This document shows positions 1 to 6,679 of a DNA stretch of 7,359 nt, piece by piece. Under the pieces are notes generated by a model that was not told where the DNA came from, did no database searches, and was given only the letters and a program-made list of their open reading frames with translations. Position 1 is the first letter of the stretch; each line of letters begins with the position of its first letter. Both the position numbers and the translations under genes were made by a program. The DNA is from Alphaproteobacteria bacterium (lineage in GTDB: Bacteria > Pseudomonadota > Alphaproteobacteria > Rhodobacterales > Rhodobacteraceae), in the NCBI GenBank assembly GCA_030424705.1, contig JAUHWJ010000081.1, positions 1 through 7,359 on the forward strand, read 5' to 3'.

Positions 1-720
1 GCGGAGGAGCGCGAGCTCCGCCTGGGTGGCGCCGGCCGCGACGGCGGCCTGTCTCTGCTCCTCGTATTCCGCCCTGATCTGCGCCGAGGAGAGCTCGCGG
101 AACTTCGCGAGGGCCGCGGCGTCGGCCTGACCCGATTGTAGCGCGCCGCTGATCGCGTTGAGAAGGACGCTCTCGAACTCGCTCCGGAGCGCGGCGGCGG
201 CGTTCGCCACCTGAGCGGCCAAGTCCTCGAACTCCGCCGCCAGCTCCGCCAGCGGAATGTCGAGCATGACTTCTCTCAAGATGGCGAGATCGTCCTGCGC
301 TGCGCCGGCGGCGACGGCGGCGCGGCGCTGCTCCTCGTAGGCCGCCCTGATCTGTCGCTCCGTGATGGCGCGCCACCGCGAGATCGCCTCGGCGCTGACG
401 TCGCCGGTTTGCAGAGCCGATTCGATGGCGCCCCGCAAGACGTCCTCGAACGCCTCGCGGGCGATTGCCGCGGCGTTCTCGATCTCATAGGCGAACTGGC
501 GGAAGTCCTCGCGGAGCTGCCGCATCGGCAGGTCGAGAAGCACCTCCTGCAAGAGCTCAAGATCGCGGCGGCCCGCGCCCGCCGCGATGGCGTTCTGCCG
601 TTGGACCTCGTAATCGGCCTGAATCTGCTGCGCCGTGAGGCGGCGCCAGCGGTCGAGCGCCTCGGCGCTGGCCTCGCCGGATTGCAGGGCCGACCCGATG
701 GCGTTCCGCAGGGCGTCCTG
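1..720 (-). repeat. In-frame 273-bp (91-residue) tandem repeats in the tape measure gene
   Basis: Three consecutive units share an exact 91-residue period without gaps: residues 1451-1541 (nt 720-448), 1542-1632 (nt 447-175) and 1633-1690 (nt 174-1, cut by the window edge). Common features by position in the unit: LxxAIxxALQ(S/T)G at 4-15, then an Ala/Glu-rich turn, a WR/FR pair at 25-26, QIxAxYEEQR at 32-41, AAVAAGA at 43-49, and, in the two complete units, LDIPL at about 62-66. By eye, units one and two agree at about half of positions, and units two and three at a little more over the visible part. Each unit looks like two or three helices. Divergence is at protein and DNA level, so these are old duplications, not recent ones. 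The array continues beyond the window. Confidence 0.85.
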
Positions 721-3700
721 ATAGGCAGCCTGCGTCGCCGCCGCCGCCGCCGCGGTCTCGTTCGTGAGCTCGTCGAGATAGCCGCGATACTGGTCGCGGA
801 GCACCTGATACTGCGCGGCGTAGAGCTGCTTCGTGAGCTCGACGTCGCCGCCGATCTCCTTCGCCGTCGCGATGGCGGCCTGGCGGCTTCGCTGGAACTG
901 CTCCTGCACCAGCGCGAACCAGGCGTCGATTCCCTCGCGGGTGGCGTAGCCGGTCTCGACGAGCTGGCTCGCCACGTCGAAATTGTAGGCCTCGCGGAGC
1001 TCGCGGCGGGCCTGACGGCGGGCGAGGACGATCTCCCGCGTCGTCACGCCCAGGGCGCGGACGTCTGCGGTCGCCTCGCGCGAGAAGGTCTCGCGGATGT
1101 TGCGGAAGGCCTGCTGATAGGTCGTGGCGGTTTCGTCGACGCCCGTGACGTATTCCCGCGCGGCGGCCTTGATCTGGTCGCGGAAGGCGTATGCCTGCTG
1201 GATGATCCGGGCGAAGGCCTCGGGGTCGTCGCCGCTCCGGTCCAGCGCGCTCTCGATGAGGTCGAGCTCGCGCCGGGTGATCTCGCCGGTCGCCTGCATG
1301 GCGGCGCCGAGCTCGGTGATCGCGTCCGACAGGTCGAGGCCCGCCTCCTTGTTGATCCCGAACTCGGCGAGGGCCTTCGGGCCCGATGCGACCGTCACGT
1401 CGATATTGTCGCCCCGCAGCCCGTCGGCGACGATCCGCGTGATCCCTTCGGTCGTGACAGAGAACATCTCCCGGACGAGTCCGAGAACATCGGCGACCGC
1501 CTCGGCGGCGGACGTGCCGGCCTGCCTGAGCGAGCCCGAGCCCCGGTAGACGACCTCGCCCGCCTGCGCGCCGGCGGTGAAGGCCGTGGCCGATCCGCTC
1601 GGCTTCGAGCCGAAGAGCGAGCTCGCGAGGCTTCCGACGATTCCGCCGAGCGCCGCGCCGAGGGACGTGCCGATCACGGGGATGAACGATCCGAGGGCGG
1701 CGCCGGCGGCCGTGCCGATCCCGGCGCCGATCTGCTGCGAGTTGCCGCTAAGGATCCCGCTGATCCCGATCCCGATGCCGGCGCCGATGCCGGTGATCGT
1801 CGCATTGTCGAGCCCGAAGAGCTGGCCCTGACCATCGAAGAGCCCGGAGAAGAGGTCCTTGAACGCGCCCTTGAGGCTCTTGAGCTCGTCGCCGAGGTTT
1901 TTCGCGAGATCGTTGGTCAGGCCGCCGGTGATGGTCGAGGCGAGATCGCGGAGGCCGCCGTGGAACGACCCGCTTTCGGAGACGGCGCCGATCACGCCGC
2001 CGAAGGCGGAATTGAAGGCGTTGGCGAAGGTCGATCCGAGACGTGTACCGGCGTTTTCCGCTGGTTCTGCAAGGTTTTCCTCGATCGCCTTCCGCGCCTT
2101 CTGCGTCTCGCCGACGACGGCGCCGATCTCGGCGACGGCCCGCTTGTAGGCCTCCGATTCCTCGTCGAGATTCATCGCCTCGGCGAGCCGCTCGAACTCC
2201 TCTATCGCCTGGGCGAGCTCCTCCCGGTCGGCGAGGGCGTCCTGATAGGCTTCATATGCCTCCCGACTCTCGGCCGCCGCGCGCGCGCCGCCGATGGCCG
2301 CGTCGCGGGCACGCTCGAGATCGGTCCAGAACTCCTCGAGATCGCGGCTGAGGTCGCGGAGCGACCCGCCGGCGCCCCTGGCCTCGTCGGCGAGCCCGGA
2401 AAGACCCTCGGCGAGGAGCCCCGCCGCCTGCGCCTGTGCGGTCAGGAGCTCTGCGACGTTCTGGCGTCCGGCGGCGATCTCGTCCTCGGTGAGCTTGGCG
2501 GCGGTCGCCAGCTTGACGTATTCCGCCTGGGCTTCCTTGATCCTGTCGGCGAGCTGGAAACCCGACTGGAGCGCCTCGACCGCCTCCTTGCCGTCCTTCA
2601 CCGCGCCGACGAGGACGTTCTGCCGGTCGACGCTCTCCGCGAGGCCGTTCAGAAACTCGGCGAGCTCGGCGTTGGCCTCCGCCCGCGCCCGGTTGGCTTC
2701 GCGAGCGGCCTGCGTCTGATTCTCGGCGAGCTCCTTCTCGAGCTCGGCGGCGCGCCGCTCGGCGGAGGCGCGTTCCTCCGCCGCGCGCGCCTGTTCGCGC
2801 ATCTCGGAGGCTGACGCGACGATAGCCTGCTCGGCCTCGGTGAGCTCCGCGCCGAGATTGGCCACGGCGTCGAAGGCGGCGAGGGCGTTGTCGGCCATGT
2901 CGCGGAAATGACCCGCGGCGCGTTCGCCGGCCTCCGCCGCGCCGGACCGCCCCATAGCGAGCATGGCGTCGAGCGCCCGGCCCATGCCCTCGGACGTCTC
3001 GCGGGCGCTTATGCCGAGACGCTCGAACCCGGGCAGGCCCTCGACGAGCGCGAGGGCGTCGTAGAACTCCTTCGTGGCCCGCGTCGCCGCCTCGAACGGC
3101 AAGAGAACGAAGCCGACGATGCCCTTCATGATGGACTCGACTGCGGCGCCGAGGCCCCTGTAGCCGCTGACCATGGACTCGATCGCCAGGGTGGAGGCCT
3201 TCGAGAGCCGGTCGATCATGATTCCGGCCGTCGGGAGAGAGGCGATGTAGTCGCCGGTCGCGTCGATCAGCTCCTCGACGGCGTCGGTGATGTCGCCCCA
3301 GGCGTCCGCCCAGGACGGAAGCCCGAGATCGTCGAACACGGCTCTGGTCGAGCCGAGCTCGCTCCGCAGCTTCACGAACTCGGCGACCAGAAGGCCGGCG
3401 CCGACGACGAGCGCGCCGATGCCGGTCGCGACCAAAGCGCGCGAGAAGAGCCTTACCGCGCCCGCCGCCGCCGCGAAGGCGCGCGCGAGCCCGCCGCTGA
3501 CGATCACGCCGGCGCCGCGCAGCGCCCCCGAGAACGTGAGAGAGGCGACGTTGGCCGCGACCATCGCGCCCGTGAGCCCCCTGACCGACCCCGAGACCGC
3601 CGTGATCGCCGTCACGAGGCCCGCATAGCCCGCGCGGACGCCGGGCGCGACGACGGCCGCCTGAGCGACCGCCAGGCGCTTCATTTCGATGACCGTCTTC

Positions 3701-5070
3701 GCCGCGCCGAGCGCCCAGCCGCCGAAGACGGCGCCGAGCCGGAGCGCCGCGACCCCGCCGCCGACCAGAACCAGCGCCTTGAGGACCTGCTCGAAGCCGC
3801 CGACCGCGTTCGCCGCGTCCGTCGTTGCGTCCACGACGGAGCGGACGGACGAGCCGATGGCGTCGAATATCTCGGCCGCGCCCGCGTCGGAGATCGCGGC
3901 GAAGGCCAGCACTGCGAGCCGGATGCCGCCGGTGAGGGTCGTGAAGCTCTTGATGAGGCCGAGAAGGGCCGGGCCGGCGGCGATCGCGCCGAGCGCGGCG
4001 AGCGCGACGCCGAACCGGGTCACGCCGTCGATGGCCGGCGTCATGTTGAGCGCGATCTCGCGCAGGGCGCCGGAGAAGGCGGCGATGGGCCCGTCAAGGA
4101 GGGCGCCGAGCTCGAGTGCGAAGCGGTCGCGGAAGAGGCTCGCCGCGCGGTCGACGGTGATGTTCACGTTCGAGAGCTCTTCGTTGAGCTTCGGTATCTC
4201 GCGCAGGATCGCCCGGATCACGAGATCGGTCGTCAGCACGCCCTCCGCGCCGAACGCACGCAGGTCGGCGATCGTGACCTTCGTCGTTCCCGAGAGCTCG
4301 TCCATGCCCTGCTCGAAGAGGACGAGTCCGTCGGCGGTCAGGCGCAGCTGGTTCTGGAGCGCCGTCATGATGCGGACGCCCTGCTCCGCGACCGACCGGA
4401 ACTCGTCGCCGTTGAACGTCCCGGACGAGAACGCCTGGCTCAACTGATACATGGCGTTCGTCTGTTCCCGCGCGGTCGCGCCGGAGAGGATGAACGCCTT
4501 GTTGAGGGCCTCGGTCGTGACCTTCGCGAGCTCGACGCCCTCCGGAAGGTCGCGGAAGATCTGGCTCAGGCGGAAGTAGCTGTTGGTCGTCGACTCGATT
4601 TCGCCGAAGGACCGCTCGGCGATGCCGGCGAGGTCCTGCATCTCGGCGGCGACGCGCTCCGTCGAAGCCGAGACGCCGTCCTGGGCCGTCGTCACCAGCT
4701 TCGCCTGGTTCTGCATCTTCTGATAGATCTCGACGAGGCTCCTGAGCGACGAGCCGAGCTCCTGCACGCCGTAGACGCCGATGGCCCCGGCGAGCGCGCT
4801 CCTGAACAGGTCCGCCGAGCGCGAGACCGTGTTCAGTTGCGTGTTCATCGTGCTCAGCGAGCGGTTCGTCGTGCGCGTGGCCGCGCCGAGCGATGCGACG
4901 CCGCGACCCATCGTCTGGAGCTGGCGCGTCGCCTGCCGCGACGATTGCGAGAGCGCGTTCAGATTGCGGTTGCTGCTCTGCGTCTCACGCCGGATCGCCG
5001 CTAGTTCGCGGAGCGCCTGGTTGGCTTCGATCTGGAGCCGGACGAGCCGGGTGAGCTGCTCCGTAGCCAT
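1..5070 (-). CDS. Tail tape measure protein, 3' end outside window
   Basis: Long filamentous protein that fills the tail tube, sets its length, and is ejected ahead of the DNA at infection. The frame is open for 1690 codons from ATG 5070 to the window edge with no stop. Residues 20-90 are polar Gln/Asn/Ser/Thr-rich helix typical of tape measure N-termini. Residues about 85-290 match the pattern of the conserved tape measure N-terminal domain, including YQLSQAFSSGTFNGDEFRSV and, later, TIADLRAFGAEGVLTTDLVI. Hydrophobic segments occur near 354-372, 432-454 and 549-567 (GIGALVVGAGLLVAEFV). Charged helical, probably coiled-coil stretches lie at about 740-800 and 900-1005. Residues 1091-1154 are glycine-zipper-like. 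Residues 1360-1690 carry 91-residue tandem repeats. No peptidase or muramidase motif is evident in the visible part. At the usual rule of about 0.15 nm per residue, the visible part alone would span about 250 nm if fully helical, a rough upper figure. Family and function are secure from architecture and context; the C-terminus is unseen. Confidence 0.93.
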   Translation of the reverse strand, partial: MATEQLTRLVRLQIEANQALRELAAIRRETQSSNRNLNALSQSSRQATRQLQTMGRGVASLGAATRTTNRSLSTMNTQLNTVSRSADLFRSALAGAIGVYGVQELGSSLRSLVEIYQKMQNQAKLVTTAQDGVSASTERVAAEMQDLAGIAERSFGEIESTTNSYFRLSQIFRDLPEGVELAKVTTEALNKAFILSGATAREQTNAMYQLSQAFSSGTFNGDEFRSVAEQGVRIMTALQNQLRLTADGLVLFEQGMDELSGTTKVTIADLRAFGAEGVLTTDLVIRAILREIPKLNEELSNVNITVDRAASLFRDRFALELGALLDGPIAAFSGALREIALNMTPAIDGVTRFGVALAALGAIAAGPALLGLIKSFTTLTGGIRLAVLAFAAISDAGAAEIFDAIGSSVRSVVDATTDAANAVGGFEQVLKALVLVGGGVAALRLGAVFGGWALGAAKTVIEMKRLAVAQAAVVAPGVRAGYAGLVTAITAVSGSVRGLTGAMVAANVASLTFSGALRGAGVIVSGGLARAFAAAAGAVRLFSRALVATGIGALVVGAGLLVAEFVKLRSELGSTRAVFDDLGLPSWADAWGDITDAVEELIDATGDYIASLPTAGIMIDRLSKASTLAIESMVSGYRGLGAAVESIMKGIVGFVLLPFEAATRATKEFYDALALVEGLPGFERLGISARETSEGMGRALDAMLAMGRSGAAEAGERAAGHFRDMADNALAAFDAVANLGAELTEAEQAIVASASEMREQARAAEERASAERRAAELEKELAENQTQAAREANRARAEANAELAEFLNGLAESVDRQNVLVGAVKDGKEAVEALQSGFQLADRIKEAQAEYVKLATAAKLTEDEIAAGRQNVAELLTAQAQAAGLLAEGLSGLADEARGAGGSLRDLSRDLEEFWTDLERARDAAIGGARAAAESREAYEAYQDALADREELAQAIEEFERLAEAMNLDEESEAYKRAVAEIGAVVGETQKARKAIEENLAEPAENAGTRLGSTFANAFNSAFGGVIGAVSESGSFHGGLRDLASTITGGLTNDLAKNLGDELKSLKGAFKDLFSGLFDGQGQLFGLDNATITGIGAGIGIGISGILSGNSQQIGAGIGTAAGAALGSFIPVIGTSLGAALGGIVGSLASSLFGSKPSGSATAFTAGAQAGEVVYRGSGSLRQAGTSAAEAVADVLGLVREMFSVTTEGITRIVADGLRGDNIDVTVASGPKALAEFGINKEAGLDLSDAITELGAAMQATGEITRRELDLIESALDRSGDDPEAFARIIQQAYAFRDQIKAAAREYVTGVDETATTYQQAFRNIRETFSREATADVRALGVTTREIVLARRQARRELREAYNFDVASQLVETGYATREGIDAWFALVQEQFQRSRQAAIATAKEIGGDVELTKQLYAAQYQVLRDQYRGYLDELTNETAAAAAATQAAYQDALRNAIGSALQSGEASAEALDRWRRLTAQQIQADYEVQRQNAIAAGAGRRDLELLQEVLLDLPMRQLREDFRQFAYEIENAAAIAREAFEDVLRGAIESALQTGDVSAEAISRWRAITERQIRAAYEEQRRAAVAAGAAQDDLAILREVMLDIPLAELAAEFEDLAAQVANAAAALRSEFESVLLNAISGALQSGQADAAALAKFRELSSAQIRAEYEEQRQAAVAAGATQAELALLR
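721..993 (-). repeat. Divergent first copy of the 91-residue repeat
   Basis: Residues 1360-1450, directly before the clear repeats, have the same 91-residue length and keep several of the same positions: Gly 15, Ala 17, Glu 20, Asp 23, Trp 25, Leu 28, Gln 32 and Gln 34 of the unit. A later RQAAIA element corresponds to RQNAIA/RRAAVA in the others with a shift of about four residues. Identity is low, so this is a probable rather than certain family member. Confidence 0.5.
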
Positions 5071-5943
5071 CTATCGGAGGCTCCTACGGAAGGCGAAGGC
5101 GTAGGCGCCCTGGTAGAAGGAGGCGAAGCCCGTCCGCCGCGAGGTCCAGTCCTGCCGGCCGAGGGGCCGGGGGATCGTGTTGGTGTCCTTTCCACGGATG
5201 CGCCGGGGGATGAAGGCGGCGAGGCGCGGCTCCCACAGCATGACGGGCGGCGCGATCCTCGCGCGCTTGAACGACTGGATCACGGTCACAGAGAACTCCG
5301 GCCGGATCGTGCCGGAGCGGCGCGCCGCCTGGGTGGTCTCGGCCATGAAGCCCTTGCGCGACCGGGCGCGCCGTTTCGCCGGCCGCGCGCGCTGTTTCGC
5401 GCTCGGCTGGATCGTCCGGCCGCCGCGCGACTCGATGTAGGCGATGTTGCGCTGCGCGATCTTCATCTCGTTCGGGCCGCGCGGGACGTAGTAGAGCGTC
5501 TCGCCGAGCTTGAGGGTGACCGGTCCGCCCTTCTGGATCTGCGCCCGGACGATGCGCTCCCGGCCGCGGGCATTGCCGACGATCCAGCGCCAGGAGACGC
5601 CGACATGCGGCGTGACATGCTCGGCGACGAGCAGCTCGAAGGCGCGCATCGCCGGGCGCGCGTCGTTGCCGAAGACGACGGTCAGCGTGCGCTGCATCTG
5701 CGCGATGGTCTTGTTCTGCCGCCCGTCGACGAAGACGCTCTCCGCCGGGTTTCCGAGCCGGTCCTGGCGCTCCGCCTCCTCGTTGGCGATGGCGTAGGCC
5801 ATGGCGCGGACGCCGTCTTCGGTCCAGTCGACGATGTCGCCGAGGTCGATGGTCTCGATGGCGTTAGCGCCGGCCCCGACCGTCCAGCTGCGCACGGCCG
5901 GGATTCGGGAGGGCTGCGGGCGGCCGAACGGCGGAACGCTCAT
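5071..5943 (-). CDS. Unrecognised basic 290-residue phage protein between G-T and tape measure genes
   Basis: I do not recognise this protein. It starts at ATG 5943, preceded by a purine-rich GGGAGAGGACGAG stretch that can serve as a ribosome binding site, and its TAG stop directly abuts the tape measure ATG. The N-terminal half looks folded: an acidic stretch (IETIDLGDIVDWTEDGVRAM), a helix (AMAYAIANEEAERQD), FVDGRQNKTIAQMQRTLTVV, and AFELLVAEHVTPHVGVSWRW. The middle (about residues 175-200) is very rich in Arg, Lys and Ala, with KRRARSRKG. The last 90 or so residues return to mixed sequence (FSVTVIQSF, PPVMLWEPRLAAFIPRRI) and end in an aromatic YAFAF segment. No signal peptide or membrane helix is visible. 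It begins inside the T reading frame (80-nt overlap). Its place suggests a minor tail or tape-measure-associated protein, but no function can be assigned. A shorter form from an internal start such as the Met in AMAYAI is possible. Confidence 0.75.
   Translation of the reverse strand: MSVPPFGRPQPSRIPAVRSWTVGAGANAIETIDLGDIVDWTEDGVRAMAYAIANEEAERQDRLGNPAESVFVDGRQNKTIAQMQRTLTVVFGNDARPAMRAFELLVAEHVTPHVGVSWRWIVGNARGRERIVRAQIQKGGPVTLKLGETLYYVPRGPNEMKIAQRNIAYIESRGGRTIQPSAKQRARPAKRRARSRKGFMAETTQAARRSGTIRPEFSVTVIQSFKRARIAPPVMLWEPRLAAFIPRRIRGKDTNTIPRPLGRQDWTSRRTGFASFYQGAYAFAFRRSLR
5081..5085 (-). promoter_or_regulatory. Ribosome binding site of the tape measure gene, with stop/start junction
   Basis: AGGAG lies ten nucleotides before ATG 5070-5068, a slightly long spacing. 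The upstream stop TAG (5073-5071) directly precedes the ATG. Termination-reinitiation coupling with the upstream 290-residue protein is therefore likely. Confidence 0.6.
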
Positions 5944-6669
5944 GTGATCTCGTCCTCTCCCGTTTCTGCGAGGACTCGAGCATCATTGCGTCGAAGCTCC
6001 TCAGCAGCTCGACGAAGCCGCATCCGAAGCCGTAGCGGCGCGCATACTCGCCCACCGTGAAGAACGGGAGCGGGAACCCGGGCGCGCGCCGCTCGCCCGA
6101 CAGGCGGACGAAGGCCTCAAGGACAAGCCTCAGTGGACCGGCTTCCGGGCGCCGCCTTTCCTCCGGGATGAGCCCCGAGGCTGCGACGACCTCATATTGG
6201 TCTTCTCGTCCGGCCCATTGGTCGTGGAACTGGACGATCCGTCGGAGTTTCCCATCATCTCCTTCATCCGCGCGTCGAAGAGCTCGGAGACCTCCTTCGC
6301 CTTCGCGAAGAGGAGGTTCAGGGCGAAGGGATAGGCCTCGAAGAAGGCGGGCGGCTCCATGCCCGCAGGCAGGCCGCGATGCGAGAGGATGCAGGTCTCG
6401 ACGAAGGCCTCCCGCTGCATCTTCACGAACTCCATCGGCTTGACATGCGCGTCGAGCGTGGCGGCGTCAGGCTCGGTCATCGACATCTCGAAGGGCAGCT
6501 TCGACATGAGCGCGGTCTGGAAGTCGTCGTTGTAGGCGGAGAGCGGCGCGACCATGAACACGGCGGGCGTGCCTGGAAGCGGGATCTCCACGCCCTCCCG
6601 CAGCTCGAGCGGAAGGGCGAACCGGGCGAAGGGATCGGCGGCGGACCCGTTGGGCTTGGACGTGGTCAT
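5864..6669 (-). CDS. Tail assembly chaperone fusion, gpG-T-like, by -1 frameshift
   Basis: Predicted minor product of the same start as the G chaperone. Ribosomes slip back one base at GGGAAAC (6253-6247), then read the -1 frame from CTC at 6247-6245 to TAA at 5866-5864. This gives about 268 residues: 141 shared with G and 127 T-specific. Lambda gpG-T has a similar size and binds tube subunits through its T part. The -1 frame has no stop between the slip site and 5864, and reads as folded protein: LRRIVQFHDQWAG, GPLRLVLEAFVRLSGER, PFFTVGEYARRYGFGCGF, VELLRSFDAMML. The last 26 or so residues are Arg/Pro-rich and overlap the start of the next gene by 80 nt in another frame. A GTG at 6055 could in principle start a separate T protein, but no ribosome binding site precedes it. 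Frame, phase and family context are seen or known; actual shifting and its efficiency are inferred. Confidence 0.8.
6130..6669 (-). CDS. Tail assembly chaperone, gpG-like (unshifted product)
   Basis: Non-structural chaperone, 179 residues, that by analogy with lambda gpG coats the tape measure protein and keeps it soluble during tail assembly. The N-terminal part has a beta-rich stretch (EIPLPGTPAVFMVAPLSAY), followed by a mainly helical body including QREAFVETCILSHRGL and FFEAYPFALNLLFAKAKEVS. The helical body ends in KEMMGN, exactly at the slippery site at 6253-6247. The 38 residues after that site are a Ser/Thr/Gly-rich and then basic tail without predicted fold, the expected result of normal reading past a frameshift site. 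Size, position between the tube and tape measure genes, and the slippery heptamer agree with the G family of siphophages; sequence similarity itself could not be searched. It begins 8 nt after the tube gene stop. Most ribosomes are expected to make this form. Confidence 0.85.
   Translation of the reverse strand: MTTSKPNGSAADPFARFALPLELREGVEIPLPGTPAVFMVAPLSAYNDDFQTALMSKLPFEMSMTEPDAATLDAHVKPMEFVKMQREAFVETCILSHRGLPAGMEPPAFFEAYPFALNLLFAKAKEVSELFDARMKEMMGNSDGSSSSTTNGPDEKTNMRSSQPRGSSRRKGGARKPVH
6206..6237 (-). other. Possible frameshift-stimulating stem-loop
   Basis: Nine nucleotides after the slippery site, TCGTCC (6237-6232) is perfectly complementary to GGACGA (6211-6206) with a 20-nt loop. The loop holds a further short CCA/TGG pairing. 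Position and size suit a stimulator of -1 frameshifting, but a six-pair stem is weak and such pairings arise easily in GC-rich sequence. No folding energy was computed. Confidence 0.4.
6247..6253 (-). promoter_or_regulatory. -1 ribosomal frameshift slippery heptamer GGGAAAC
   Basis: On the minus strand the G frame reads ATG ATG GGA AAC TCC, so the heptamer has the exact phase X XXY YYZ (G GGA AAC). Both tRNAs can re-pair as GGG AAA after a one-base backward slip. Lambda uses the near-identical GGGAAAG in its G/T pair. The open frame it leads to is the -1 frame, as required. Confidence 0.87.
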
Positions 6670-6673
6670 TGCG

Positions 6674-6679
6674 CTCCTC
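6674..6679 (-). promoter_or_regulatory. Ribosome binding site that fixes the chaperone start
   Basis: GAGGAG lies four nucleotides before ATG 6669-6667 and overlaps the TGA stop (6680-6678) of the tail tube gene. A longer frame could begin at TTG 6681, but that TTG abuts the Shine-Dalgarno sequence itself, so the ATG at 6669 is the better start. The overlap of stop and binding site suggests translational coupling with the tube gene. Confidence 0.8.

Noticed and set aside
1..993. CRISPR array or other non-coding repeat array
   Set aside because: The repeats have a 273-bp period, are diverged, lie wholly within an open frame and keep codon register, so they are protein repeats.
409..2814. 801-codon open frame on the plus strand
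   Set aside because: It is codon-aligned with, and opposite to, the tape measure frame. In GC-rich genes with G/C-ending codons the antisense in this register has almost no stops. Its product is Leu/Arg/Glu/Gly-biased without any domain pattern, while the minus strand reads as a coherent tape measure protein.
2908..5004. 698-codon open frame on the plus strand
   Set aside because: Same cause: antisense shadow of the tape measure gene, with extreme Arg/Asp/Glu/Ala composition and no fold-like pattern.
5864..6055. Separate small gene starting at GTG 6055
   Set aside because: No ribosome binding site precedes it and the frame is open upstream to the slippery heptamer, so it is better explained as the end of the frameshifted G-T protein.
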